A DNA stretch of 64,000 nt from Microcosmobacter mediterraneus (GTDB lineage Bacteria; Bacteroidota; Bacteroidia; Flavobacteriales; Flavobacteriaceae), in contig NZ_JAVRIA010000001.1 of NCBI RefSeq assembly GCF_031846265.1, positions 677,940 to 741,939 of the forward strand. Reading direction: 5' to 3'. A program made the position numbers and the translations under genes. Positions 6,986-16,403 of this stretch are shown here, in pieces. The notes beneath the pieces are model-generated. The model was not told where the DNA came from, searched no databases, and was given only the letters and a program-made list of their open reading frames with translations. Position 1 is the stretch's first letter. Every line of letters starts with the position of its first letter.

Positions 6986-8139
6986 TAATTAACACATTCT
7001 ACAATTTCTAAACCATAACCAATCATACCAACACGTGGTTGTTGTTGGCTATTGGTCATTAAGCATAGCTTAGAAATATTGAGATCATGTAATATTTGAG
7101 CACCAATACCAAAATCTTTAACATCCATTGGTATTTGTGGTGCCTTGGCAATTTTGTTTACTTGCTGATTGTCTTTTAAAATAGCTAAACGATTTAACAA
7201 GTTTGTAGATTTCGGTTGCTGATTGATAAATAAGATAGCGCCTTTACCGTTCTCATTAACAGCTTTGAACATATCATCTAATTTTTGATCTGCATTATTT
7301 GTAAGTGTACCAAGAATATCATTATTTACTAATGTAGAGTTAATTCTGGTTAAAACGTGATCGTCAGAATTCCAATCGCCTTTAGTTAAAGCAATATGAA
7401 CTTGACTATTTGTGGTCTGCTTATATGCTCTTAAACGAAACTGACCAAAACGTGTTTGAATATCAAAATCTTCCTTCTTTTCAATTAAAGAATCATGTTC
7501 CATTCTGTAAGCTACAAGATCTTCAATTGATACAATTTTAAGATCAAATTTTTTAGCAACCTGAAGTAACTGAGGTAAACGTGCCATTGTGCCATCTTCA
7601 TTCATGATTTCAACAATTACTCCAGCAGGTTTTAAACCAGCTAAACGTGCAAAATCTATGGCAGCTTCAGTGTGTCCTGTTCGTCTTAAAACACCACCTT
7701 CTTTAGCTACCAAAGGAAAAATATGTCCCGGTCTGGCTAATTCAAATGATTTAGTGTCGTCATTAATTAAAGCATGTACAGTTTTAGAACGATCACTTGC
7801 TGAAATACCTGTAGTAACACCATTTCCTCTTAAATCTACAGATACTGTAAATGCAGTTTCCATAGGATCGGTGTTATTGCTAACCATCATATTAAGCTCT
7901 AGCTCTTTACAACGTTTTTCTGTTAAAGGTGCACAAATAAGACCTCTACCATGCGTAGCCATAAAGTTAATAGTCTCTGGAGAAATTTTTTCAGCAGCAG
8001 CTAAAAAATCACCTTCATTTTCACGGTTTTCATCATCAACAACGATAATTACTTTGCCTTGTCTTATATCTGCAATGGCCTCTTCTATTGTATGTAATTT
8101 AGTTGTGCTTTTTTCCAAAGTTGAAATCATATTGGTCAT
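6982..8139 (-). CDS. ribB: 3,4-dihydroxy-2-butanone 4-phosphate synthase with degenerate GTP cyclohydrolase II domain
   Basis: 385 residues in the RibBA arrangement. Residues about 15-215 are the RibB domain, with DDENRENEGDF (metal and substrate acids), HGRGLICAPLT and RPGHIFPL, then RRTGHTEAAIDFARLAGL, all intact. It converts ribulose 5-phosphate to the four-carbon riboflavin precursor. The rest aligns in layout with GTP cyclohydrolase II but lacks the zinc Cys cluster (normally C-x10-SxCxTGD-like) and the RCDC block; in their place are VLTRINSTLVNNDILG and LTNNADQKLDDMF. So only the RibB activity is predicted. Start: ATG 8139 or the in-frame ATG at 8130. A separate RibA must exist elsewhere. 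Confidence 0.9.
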   Translation of the reverse strand: MTNMISTLEKSTTKLHTIEEAIADIRQGKVIIVVDDENRENEGDFLAAAEKISPETINFMATHGRGLICAPLTEKRCKELELNMMVSNNTDPMETAFTVSVDLRGNGVTTGISASDRSKTVHALINDDTKSFELARPGHIFPLVAKEGGVLRRTGHTEAAIDFARLAGLKPAGVIVEIMNEDGTMARLPQLLQVAKKFDLKIVSIEDLVAYRMEHDSLIEKKEDFDIQTRFGQFRLRAYKQTTNSQVHIALTKGDWNSDDHVLTRINSTLVNNDILGTLTNNADQKLDDMFKAVNENGKGAILFINQQPKSTNLLNRLAILKDNQQVNKIAKAPQIPMDVKDFGIGAQILHDLNISKLCLMTNSQQQPRVGMIGYGLEIVECVNY

Positions 8140-8163
8140 ATATAGTACAAAGATATGGTCTTA

Positions 8164-10146
8164 TTAGATACTTTCTATAAAAGTTCGATTAAAGTCTTTC
8201 TTCACTCTAAATTTTGTAAAGAATAATTCAATAGGATAAAGAGGTATACTTAATAATAACAGCAAAGGATGAATGCGCTTTTCTTTTCTGTCAATAGATG
8301 TGTAGAATTTTGAATAATAGTAATGAGATACTATAAAATAAATTAAAAAGAAAACTAAACTAATGATACCAAGTTGTATTGATGCATCTGCTATTTGAGG
8401 TAGCTTATTATTTTTGAATATGAAATGTAAAGCAATTAAAATGCCACCTATTAAAAAGCCTGTTAATGCAGCTTTAGAATAATCTATATAATCCGTGTAA
8501 ATAGATTTGATAGCGTCAAATTTTTTGTTTGTTTCTAAACCATATTCTGATAGCTGTTCAATTTTTACTTTCCGTCTTTGAAGTTCTGACAAAGCTAAAT
8601 AAGAGGCTTCAGCTTCATAATCAAATTTGGTGTAATCTTTAACAATAGCAGTTAATTTTTGATTGTTGAAATTTTCAAAATAGCGATAATCTGTACCCTC
8701 AGATGATACCAATCTATTTTGTGATTTTATCTTAAACAAACGTCTTAAAGGTTCTAAAAGAATATCAAACTCCAACAACCCTCTATCTTTTGTAGCTCTA
8801 TTGGTTAGATAAATACTCAATGGCAACATAATTAAAGTTGATAGCCATGTTGCTAAAACAGGATTAAATGTTCCATTTTTTGCACTGTTTTTAGAGAATA
8901 TACCAATAAAATGATAGGTTAAAAACAAGAGTACTGCAATAACCATTGGCAATCCTATTCCGCCTTTTCTTATGAGCGCTCCAAGTGGAGCTCCAACAAA
9001 GAATAAAATGATGCACGCAAAGGATAGCACATATTTTTCATGAAGTGCAATTAAATGTTGATTGCGCCATTTATCTTCGGCCGCAAGGGATTTTTTATTA
9101 GCTTCTAATATTTGTACTGTACTATTAGTACTGTTTAAAGCCAATTTAAAAATGTTCTCTTTTTGCTTAATTGTAAATAAATCTAACAGATTAGAATCAT
9201 TTAAAGTATCTTGCTTAGGATTTATATTATTGTTAAGTGTACCAATAGTACTTCTGTTATAAAGTGTATTGGATAATGTTTTGGTTTTCTCAACACGTTT
9301 AACGGTTAGACTATCTATTGTATAATACAAGCCCGAAACATTTAGCATATTATATTTACCGTCAATATCATTTTCTGAATAATCTACATCTCCTGTGCCT
9401 CCTAAATCGAGGTTAATTGTATAGGTTTCAAAATAACTTTTTGCATGAGGTTTTCTTAAATTTCTTTTGGAGTCCTTACCAAAAACTTCTTCGTAATAAT
9501 TACCTTTTATAAGTTTAAGACTCAATATTTCTGAATCTACACTGCTTATAAGCTCACCATGATCGGCTTTAATAACCATGTAGTTTTTATTACTACTATT
9601 TTTCTTTTTTTGATGTATGGTAACACCTTCTAAAAACTGACCACGTTCTCCACTTTTAGAATTAACCTTAATATTAAAATCTGTACCAATTTGATTAAAT
9701 TGTCCTTGTGCTATAGCCATTGCAGGCTTTTCTTTTTTAATATTATTTCTAAGATTATAGAAGTTATGATTAGCTGCAGGAATTACATTATTGGCAAAAA
9801 AGAACGCTCCAACAGCAAGTAAGACAATAAATATGCTAAGGCCTCTCATAGCTCTTTGCAGAGATATACCAGTAGATTTCATTGCAGCAAACTCATAGTT
9901 TTCAGCAAAATTTCCAAAAACCATTATTGAGGCTACTAAAATTGTGAGTGGTAATATTAATGGAATTAACGTAGGAGTTACAAAGGCTAAAAACTTCATA
10001 ATAACACCAACATCTAAATCTTTGCCTGCAAGTTCTGATATATAAAGCCAAACGGCCTGCAAAATAAAAATGAGCATGAGAATAATCAGCACGCTCAAAA
10101 ATGTTTTTAAGTAGGTGGTAAGTATGTACCTATCTAATATTTTCAC
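8164..10146 (-). CDS. LptF/LptG family LPS export permease
   Basis: 660 residues. N-terminal membrane helices (MKILDRYILTTYLKTFLSVLIILMLIF and two more) with the family's FGNFAENYEFAAMKSTGIS loop, then a large periplasmic beta-rich part (about 130-370), further helices and a long cytoplasmic-looking region. This is the YjgP/YjgQ family: inner-membrane subunits of the Lpt machine that extract LPS and pass it to LptC/A. The start codon is GTG at 10146; the frame closes with a stop 12 bp upstream, and the encoded MKILDRY opening fits the family. The extra region after the second helix block (about 470-560) makes it longer than enterobacterial LptG. Confidence 0.85.
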   Translation of the reverse strand: MKILDRYILTTYLKTFLSVLIILMLIFILQAVWLYISELAGKDLDVGVIMKFLAFVTPTLIPLILPLTILVASIMVFGNFAENYEFAAMKSTGISLQRAMRGLSIFIVLLAVGAFFFANNVIPAANHNFYNLRNNIKKEKPAMAIAQGQFNQIGTDFNIKVNSKSGERGQFLEGVTIHQKKKNSSNKNYMVIKADHGELISSVDSEILSLKLIKGNYYEEVFGKDSKRNLRKPHAKSYFETYTINLDLGGTGDVDYSENDIDGKYNMLNVSGLYYTIDSLTVKRVEKTKTLSNTLYNRSTIGTLNNNINPKQDTLNDSNLLDLFTIKQKENIFKLALNSTNSTVQILEANKKSLAAEDKWRNQHLIALHEKYVLSFACIILFFVGAPLGALIRKGGIGLPMVIAVLLFLTYHFIGIFSKNSAKNGTFNPVLATWLSTLIMLPLSIYLTNRATKDRGLLEFDILLEPLRRLFKIKSQNRLVSSEGTDYRYFENFNNQKLTAIVKDYTKFDYEAEASYLALSELQRRKVKIEQLSEYGLETNKKFDAIKSIYTDYIDYSKAALTGFLIGGILIALHFIFKNNKLPQIADASIQLGIISLVFFLIYFIVSHYYYSKFYTSIDRKEKRIHPLLLLLSIPLYPIELFFTKFRVKKDFNRTFIESI

Positions 10147-10162
10147 ATTGCAAGGTTAGGAC

Positions 10163-10798
10163 CTAATCTATTTTATTTATGTAATAATCAGGATATTTAC
10201 TTTGATCAAAAGTAAATAAGGTTTTTGATATAGGCTGATTTGTTTTAAAAGAATTAACAGTCAAAGTGGTACGAGTACCATTTTTACCTACTTCGATAAG
10301 ATTATAAATATGCTTAGTCTTAGCATCAATTCCTAATAGTACTTGTTTAATCTCAGCATTAGTATCAATAGGAATTAATTTTACATACTGTATTTTACGC
10401 CCTTTAACATTTTGAATAATATCCATTTCGTAATTATAACCATCTTCATAAAAAGACAGCATTTTACTTGGAGTAATCGTATTTTCATCTTCAGTATTAT
10501 CCGAAGAAATAGTCACTTCTTCATCCTCTGGGCTTATAGTATATAGTGTTTTGCCATCAAAAAGTCTTGTAACACCTAATATATTAAGCAGATATTGCTC
10601 GCCTTTAATAACTACATTACCACGTGTTTCTTGGTTGATATCTTCACTAACATTACTTAAAACATATTTAAATTCTATCGAGATGTTTTCATAAGCTTTT
10701 ACCTTAGTACTCACTTCATTAAGTAAAGCTTTAGCATCATTTTGCGCCATGGTAAAAAAACTAGCTCCAATACATAAAGCAAAGAATAAATGTTTCAT
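10163..10798 (-). CDS. LolA-family outer-membrane lipoprotein carrier protein
   Basis: 211 residues from ATG 10798, where a signal peptide begins (MKHLFFALCIGASFFTMAQ); an earlier ATG would overlap ftsK and put 14 polar residues ahead of it. The mature protein has the LolA-like order: an opening helix DAKALLNEVSTKVKAYENISIEFKY, GNVVIKGEQYLLNI, a FDGKTLYTISPEDEEVTI edge, and a TLFTFDQSKYPDYYI C-terminus. LolA shuttles lipoproteins through the periplasm to the outer membrane, which suits a genome so rich in lipoproteins. The gene lies between ftsK and the LptF/G gene, a usual order in this class. Confidence 0.78.
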   Translation of the reverse strand: MKHLFFALCIGASFFTMAQNDAKALLNEVSTKVKAYENISIEFKYVLSNVSEDINQETRGNVVIKGEQYLLNILGVTRLFDGKTLYTISPEDEEVTISSDNTEDENTITPSKMLSFYEDGYNYEMDIIQNVKGRKIQYVKLIPIDTNAEIKQVLLGIDAKTKHIYNLIEVGKNGTRTTLTVNSFKTNQPISKTLFTFDQSKYPDYYINKID

Positions 10799-10826
10799 TG
10801 TTTGTAATGACTTTAAGACTATTAAT

Positions 10827-13244
10827 TTATTGTTGTTCATTTTCTAATAATTGTTCTAATGCAGATAAATCTGGTACTAAAACCTGCCTGGCTTTACTGC
10901 CTTCAAAAGAACCAACGATTCCTGCGGCTTCTAACTGATCTATAATTCTACCTGCTCTATTATAACCTAATTTTAATTTACGTTGTAATAAAGATGCTGA
11001 TCCTTGTTGTGCTGTTACAATAATCTGTGCAGCATCTTTAAATAGTTTATCTCTATCTGCTATGTCTACATCAAGACTTGTGCCACTTTCTTCACCAACA
11101 TATTCTGGTAATAAATGCGCATCTGGATAGGCTTTCTGTGATCCAATAAACTCTGTAATCCGCTCTACTTCTGGTGTATCTACAAAAGCACACTGCAAAC
11201 GAATCATGTCATTACCTTGTGTATACAACATATCGCCTCGACCTATAAGCTGATCTGCTCCAGAGCCATCTAAAATAGTCCTAGAATCTATCTTAGAGGT
11301 TACTCTAAATGCTATACGTGCTGGAAAATTAGCTTTTATAATTCCTGTTATAACATTTACAGATGGTCGTTGTGTAGCTATAATTAAATGTATTCCAATA
11401 GCTCTGGCTAATTGTGCTAATCTTGCAATTGGTGTTTCTACTTCTTTACCAGCAGTCATTATTAAATCTGCAAATTCATCGACTACTAAAACAATATATG
11501 GCAAAAACTGGTGACCATCATTTGGGTTTAATTTACGAGCTTTAAATTTTGCATTATACTCAGCTATATTTCTACAAAACGCATTTTTTAGTGACTCGTA
11601 ACGGTTATCCATTTCAATACATAACGAATTTAATGTATTAATAACCTTTGTATTATCTGTAATTATAGCTTCCTCACTGTCTGGCAACTTTGCAAGATAA
11701 TGACGTTCAATTTTATTAAATAATGTAAGCTCAACCTTTTTTGGGTCTACTAAAACAAACTTAACTTCTGCTGGATGTTTTTTATAAAGTAATGAGGTTA
11801 ACACTGCATTTAGCCCAACAGACTTTCCTTGTCCTGTAGCACCAGCCATAAGTAAATGAGGCATTTTTGCTAAGTCTACAACAAACGTTTCATTGCTAAT
11901 TGTTTTACCCAATGCAATTGGTAGTTGCATCTCAGATTTCTGAAATTTTTGCGCTGCAATCACAGAGTGCATTGAAACGATTGTGGATTTTTTATTCGGA
12001 ACTTCAATACCAATTGTACCTTTACCAGGTATAGGAGCAATTATTCTAATACCTAATGCTGCTAACGATAATGCAATATCATCTTCTAAGTTTTTAATTT
12101 TTGAAATACGAACACCTGCATCTGGCACAATCTCATAAAGTGTTACTGTAGGACCAATAGTAGCTTTAATACTCTGAATACCAATTTTATAATTACTAAG
12201 GGTTTCTACAATTCTATTTTTATTTTCTTCGAGTTCATCCTTATCAATGGTAATACCTTCGGTATTATACTGCTTCAATAAATCTAAGGGCGGAAATTGA
12301 TATTTACCTAACTCTAGCGTAGGATCAAATAGACCAAAATCCTCTACAAGCTTATCTGCCAGGTTATCCCGTTCAGATTTTTCTTCCTTAATTTCTTCCA
12401 CTTCAATTGCAACATCAGGTTTTATCTCTTGGGTTTTTAGTTCTGGTTCTGTAATTGAAACCTCTAGTTCAGTGTCTTTTTTGGTTGGATTAAGTTTAGA
12501 GTGGTTTTTAATTGTTGGCTCTAAATTTTCTAAAGGGATTTCAAAAGATGATTTAATAGCTTCTGCTTCTTCTGTTAAACTATTGTCTATTGGTACATCA
12601 TCTGCTTCTGTTATATTGTCTTTAGTGGAGTTAAACTCGTCTTTAAATTCTTTTTTAGCACGCTTAAAGAGATTTGTAAATGTTTCGCCATTTGCTTTAA
12701 ACCGAATAGCAGCATATGTAATTAAACCAAATAGTAGGAGTAAAGCAGTCCCAATCTTACCTATATAATCTTGAAAGAAAGTATTCATCTCATAACCTAT
12801 AGTACCTCCAAGCATACCATATTTGTGTGAGAAGAATCCAAAGAAAATAGAAAGCCAAATCACAATAAGTGTTCCCCAAATCCAGTGTTTTCTTAGTTTT
12901 GCCTTCTTTAGATTTAACGTAACATAAATACCAGATAAGAAAAATAAACCTGAAAAAATAAAGGATGCAATTCCGAAACCTTTATCAATAAATAGTTCAC
13001 TTAACCATGCACCACCTTGTTTGGCCCAATTTTTATATTCATTTGAACGTACTGGAAAGTTTGCAAGAAGGCTTTGATCTTCTTTACCTTCAAATAAATG
13101 CGATAGAAAGGAGACAAAAAGCAACACACCAAGGATAATTAACAAGCTACCAAAAATTAACTTTTGTTGACTTGATAATTTGAAATTTGGTGATTTAAGT
13201 TTAGGTTTTGTTTTAGTATTCCTTTTTTTGGTCTTTTTCGCCAT
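10827..13244 (-). CDS. ftsK: DNA translocase FtsK
   Basis: 805 residues. Four membrane helices occupy residues about 28-180; an acidic linker follows (about 200-300). The RecA-like motor has Walker A AGATGQGKSVGLNAVL, Walker B VLVVDEFADL and the ATQRPSVNVITG motif. The C-terminal gamma domain is a winged helix (QRKLKLGYNRAGRIIDQLEAAGIVG) that reads KOPS-type DNA signals. It pumps chromosome ends across the septum and activates XerCD. Length is normal for Bacteroidota. It heads the ftsK-lolA-lpt-ribB run. Confidence 0.96.
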   Translation of the reverse strand: MAKKTKKRNTKTKPKLKSPNFKLSSQQKLIFGSLLIILGVLLFVSFLSHLFEGKEDQSLLANFPVRSNEYKNWAKQGGAWLSELFIDKGFGIASFIFSGLFFLSGIYVTLNLKKAKLRKHWIWGTLIVIWLSIFFGFFSHKYGMLGGTIGYEMNTFFQDYIGKIGTALLLLFGLITYAAIRFKANGETFTNLFKRAKKEFKDEFNSTKDNITEADDVPIDNSLTEEAEAIKSSFEIPLENLEPTIKNHSKLNPTKKDTELEVSITEPELKTQEIKPDVAIEVEEIKEEKSERDNLADKLVEDFGLFDPTLELGKYQFPPLDLLKQYNTEGITIDKDELEENKNRIVETLSNYKIGIQSIKATIGPTVTLYEIVPDAGVRISKIKNLEDDIALSLAALGIRIIAPIPGKGTIGIEVPNKKSTIVSMHSVIAAQKFQKSEMQLPIALGKTISNETFVVDLAKMPHLLMAGATGQGKSVGLNAVLTSLLYKKHPAEVKFVLVDPKKVELTLFNKIERHYLAKLPDSEEAIITDNTKVINTLNSLCIEMDNRYESLKNAFCRNIAEYNAKFKARKLNPNDGHQFLPYIVLVVDEFADLIMTAGKEVETPIARLAQLARAIGIHLIIATQRPSVNVITGIIKANFPARIAFRVTSKIDSRTILDGSGADQLIGRGDMLYTQGNDMIRLQCAFVDTPEVERITEFIGSQKAYPDAHLLPEYVGEESGTSLDVDIADRDKLFKDAAQIIVTAQQGSASLLQRKLKLGYNRAGRIIDQLEAAGIVGSFEGSKARQVLVPDLSALEQLLENEQQ

Positions 13245-13329
13245 TAATCCCTTTTAGTGAAACAAAAATACAAATTACTGTTATTAACGACTGTTTATTT
13301 TAAAAAATTGCCAACGCCATTGTTAACAA

Positions 13330-13701
13330 TTAAAAAATCTTTGGTATATAAATAATACCTGCAACAATAACAGCTGTAATAGCAGCTAAAAAAACAGCTC
13401 CAGCAGAAATATCTTTAATGCGTCCGATTTTGTGATGATGTTCAGGATGAATAAAATCTGCAATATATTCTATCGCTGTATTTACACCTTCAATACTCAT
13501 CACTAATCCTATCATTCCTGTTTGAATTAACCACTCTGTTTTGGAAATATTAAAGTAAAAACCTGCAATAGTTATAACAATAGCAATACCAACTTGAATT
13601 TTAATACTAGCCTCAGTGCTTATAAGGTAAACAGCACCTTTAAGAGCATAACCAACACTTTTTATTCTGTTGATGAAGAAGGGTTCTTTAGATGGATTCA
13701 T
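13330..13701 (-). CDS. Diacylglycerol/undecaprenol kinase family (DgkA)
   Basis: 123 residues, three membrane helices. The signature E-x-S-IKIQ (STEASIKIQVG), VNTAIEYIADF and KDISAGAVFLAAI blocks hold the conserved Glu, Asn and Asp of DgkA-type integral membrane kinases. In many bacteria this family phosphorylates undecaprenol rather than diacylglycerol; the sequence does not decide which. It starts 6 bp after tpx stops, so they probably share a transcript. Confidence 0.88.
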   Translation of the reverse strand: MNPSKEPFFINRIKSVGYALKGAVYLISTEASIKIQVGIAIVITIAGFYFNISKTEWLIQTGMIGLVMSIEGVNTAIEYIADFIHPEHHHKIGRIKDISAGAVFLAAITAVIVAGIIYIPKIF

Positions 13702-13706
13702 AAAGA

Positions 13707-14207
13707 TTAACTCAAAGCAGACAATGCAGCTTCGTAGTTTGGTTCTTCTCCTGTTTCTGATACTTGTTCCGTGTGCGTAATGATTCCGTCTTTATCAATA
13801 ACAACAATACTTCTAGACAATAAACCTTCAAAAGCACTATCTGTAAAAGTAACACCATAGTCTTCACCAAATTTTCCTGTTTTAAAATCAGATAATGATA
13901 CCACATTTTCTAAACCTTCAGCTCCACAAAAACGTGCTTGCGCAAAAGGTAAATCTTTAGATATACACAAAACAACAGTATTATCTAAATTACTTGCTTT
14001 TTCATTGAAGGTTCTTATGGATTGTGCACATACTCCTGTATCTACACTCGGAAATATGTTGAGTACTACGTTTTTTCCAGAAAAATCACTAAGTGTTTTT
14101 TCTGATAAATCTGTTGCAGTTAAGTTAAAGTCATGAGCTTTTGTACCGATTTCTGGTAAGCTTCCTATGGTATTTGCTGGATTACCTCCTAATGTTATTT
14201 TAGCCAT
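13707..14207 (-). CDS. tpx: Thiol peroxidase Tpx
   Basis: 166 residues, an atypical 2-Cys peroxiredoxin. The peroxidatic Cys is in PSVDTGVCAQSIRTF (about residue 60) and the resolving Cys in ARFCGAEGLEN (about 94). Both ends fit Tpx (GNPANTIGSLPEIG start). It reduces lipid and hydrogen peroxides with electrons from thioredoxin. First gene of a short operon with the dgkA-family gene. Confidence 0.95.
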   Translation of the reverse strand: MAKITLGGNPANTIGSLPEIGTKAHDFNLTATDLSEKTLSDFSGKNVVLNIFPSVDTGVCAQSIRTFNEKASNLDNTVVLCISKDLPFAQARFCGAEGLENVVSLSDFKTGKFGEDYGVTFTDSAFEGLLSRSIVVIDKDGIITHTEQVSETGEEPNYEAALSALS

Positions 14208-14407
14208 TTTTATAGTTTAAATTTTTGAAGCTTAAAAATAGTGATTATTGATTTTATATTCTACAAAAAAGTCTGGTCAAATTTCATTTTTTTTAATCTT
14301 ATTTGTGGTTTATTAGGAATATGATAAATTTTCAATTCTAATTTAATTTCTAATAGGTTAATGTGTTAGTAATTTTTAGATTTGAATCACTAACTAAACA
14401 AATTATT

Positions 14408-15691
14408 ATGGGAAGGAAATCTAATTTTATTGTACTTGCTTTATTGGTTATTGTTATTCTAGTCTGCGGAACCGAGTATCAAGTATTAGAATCTACTGGC
14501 ACTATAGATAAAGGTGATACAGCTTGGATGATTGTTGCTACTGCATTAGTCTTTTTAATGACACCTGGTTTAGCTTTTTTCTATGGAGGCATGGTAAACA
14601 AAAAAAGTATTATATCCACTATGCTGCAAAGTTTTGTAGCACTTGGTGTTATCAGTGTGCTTTGGGTAGTATTTGGATTTAGCCTTGCTTTTGGTGATAG
14701 TTTTTACGGAATAATTGGAGATCCTAGAACATTTTTTTGTTTTAAAGATGTTATGGCTTCACCAAACCCTGATTTTGCTGAAACTATTCCATTTTTATTG
14801 TTCGCTTTATTTCAATTAAAATTTGCAATAATTACTCCAGCACTTATTACCGGAAGCTTTGCAGAACGTATTCGTTTTAGAAGTTATATTTTATTTATGG
14901 TGCTCTTTTCTGTAGTTATATACTCACCATTAGCACATATGACATGGCATCCTGATGGCTTACTAAGAAATTGGGGCGTTTTAGACTTTGCAGGTGGTAC
15001 AGTTGTACATATGTCTGCTGGTTTAGCTGCTTTAGCAGGAGCTATTTATCTTGGCAAACGTAAAGAGCGTATAGAGAGACCTGCCAATATTCCTTATGTT
15101 ATTTTAGGAACAGGTTTATTATGGTTTGGATGGTTTGGTTTTAATGCAGGCTCTGCCTTAGGTGCAAATGCAGATGCAGTAATTGCATTTTCTAACACCA
15201 ATATTGCCTCAGCTACAAGTATGATTACTTGGTTGTTTTTTGATCGTTTTTACAATAGAAAAATGTCATCTCTAGGTGCATGTATTGGTGCAATTGTAGG
15301 TTTGGTTGCGATAACTCCAGCTGCAGGATTTGTGTCTTTAGGTCAAAGTGTATTTATTGGATTTGTTGCAGCCATAGTGAGTAATATTGCGATACAGCTT
15401 AATAAACGTTCTCAGATTGATGATACTTTAGATGTATTTCCTAGTCATGGAGTTGGAGGTATAGTAGGTATGCTTTTAACTGGTGTTTTAGCCAAGGATG
15501 TTGGACTTATTTATGGCGAGACACAAACGTTTTGGTATCACTTACTAGCATTAGTAATTGTAGCAGTATTTACATTTTTCGGAAGTTGGATATTATTTAA
15601 AATCGTAGATATTATGATTCCACTAAGAGTAAGACCAGATCAAGAGGAGCGTGGTTTAGACTTGTCTCAGCATGGTGAGAATGTTGAATGA
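14408..15691 (+). CDS. amt: Ammonium transporter Amt
   Basis: 427 residues from ATG 14408 (MGRKSNFIVLALLVIV), chosen over an earlier non-aligned start. Eleven-helix Amt/Mep protein: GLAFFYGGMVNKKS, FAERIRFRSYILFMVLFSVVIYSP, the pore twin-histidine residues in HMSAGLAAL and FPSHGVGGIVG, and WFGWFGFNAGSALG. It conducts ammonium across the inner membrane. No GlnK gene lies next to it. A TAGATTTG box at 14377-14384 could be a -7 element, but no good -33 partner is visible. Confidence 0.95.
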   Translation: MGRKSNFIVLALLVIVILVCGTEYQVLESTGTIDKGDTAWMIVATALVFLMTPGLAFFYGGMVNKKSIISTMLQSFVALGVISVLWVVFGFSLAFGDSFYGIIGDPRTFFCFKDVMASPNPDFAETIPFLLFALFQLKFAIITPALITGSFAERIRFRSYILFMVLFSVVIYSPLAHMTWHPDGLLRNWGVLDFAGGTVVHMSAGLAALAGAIYLGKRKERIERPANIPYVILGTGLLWFGWFGFNAGSALGANADAVIAFSNTNIASATSMITWLFFDRFYNRKMSSLGACIGAIVGLVAITPAAGFVSLGQSVFIGFVAAIVSNIAIQLNKRSQIDDTLDVFPSHGVGGIVGMLLTGVLAKDVGLIYGETQTFWYHLLALVIVAVFTFFGSWILFKIVDIMIPLRVRPDQEERGLDLSQHGENVE

Positions 15692-15736
15692 TATTTTTGT
15701 TATATTTTAAAGCTAAATTGCACTTATTCTCATAAT

Positions 15737-16402
15737 ATGAATCTAACCAAATTAGCATTATTCTTTTTTATAATTTTTATTAGTATCAATCTTAATTCGC
15801 AATCTGTTGAAGATATAATAGCTGATGAGTTATGTGATTGTATTAAAACAAAAGAAATAACAGAGCTAGAAAAAATAGACCTTTGTTTAGCGGATATAAT
15901 ATTGAGTAATGAGATAAATTTATTGAAAGAGTTTAGAGTTAAAACAATGGATAGCATTCCGCAAGATGTTTTTATAAGAATAGCTTCAAAAATGACCAAG
16001 CAATGTAGCTATCTCTTTAACTTTGTAGAACCTATTAAAGACAAAATATCAAATAATAATACTCTAAATTGTTCTGAACTAGTTGATGGTAATTATTATT
16101 ACCTAATTCCTTCGTATGAAAACAGAAAAGTGATGGATACAACGTTTGTAAACATTAATAATCATTCTTGGGAAGAAAAAATGCAAAAAACTAATACCTA
16201 TTCTAATCTCAAATTTTTAAAAAAAAGTGATTGTGAATTTTCGTTAGAGTTTATAGAAAGCGATGACGATATAAAAAAGAACTTTAGCAAAAAAGGCGAT
16301 GTCTATAATTATAAAATTGTCGGCACTACATTAAATTCTTTGTTTCTAGAAATTGAAATGGGTAAACGAAAGTCTTATTTTGAATTAATAAAGTTAAAAT
16401 AG
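15737..16402 (+). CDS. Secreted protein with CDC motif, unknown function
   Basis: 221 residues with a signal peptide (MNLTKLALFFFIIFISINLNSQ). No known family recognised. Near the N-terminus is ELCDCIKTKE followed by ILSNE and, further on, SKMTKQCSYLF; such ELCxCI openings recur in secreted Bacteroidota proteins. Cys residues in the mature part (LCDC, LCLA, KQCS, LNCS, SDCE) may form disulfides. It lies between amt and the convergent pheT, whose stop is 2 bp away. Separate from amt by 45 bp with no visible terminator. Confidence 0.6.
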   Translation: MNLTKLALFFFIIFISINLNSQSVEDIIADELCDCIKTKEITELEKIDLCLADIILSNEINLLKEFRVKTMDSIPQDVFIRIASKMTKQCSYLFNFVEPIKDKISNNNTLNCSELVDGNYYYLIPSYENRKVMDTTFVNINNHSWEEKMQKTNTYSNLKFLKKSDCEFSLEFIESDDDIKKNFSKKGDVYNYKIVGTTLNSLFLEIEMGKRKSYFELIKLK

Positions 16403-16403
16403 T

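Noticed and set aside
13319..13330. ATTGTTAACAAT palindrome after the dgkA-family gene
   Set aside because: Short palindrome in AT-rich DNA with no gene start or neighbour to explain; likely chance.
14377..14384. TAGATTTG box as full amt promoter
   Set aside because: It matches the -7 consensus, but no -33 TTTG lies 19-21 bp upstream, so it was not listed as a feature.
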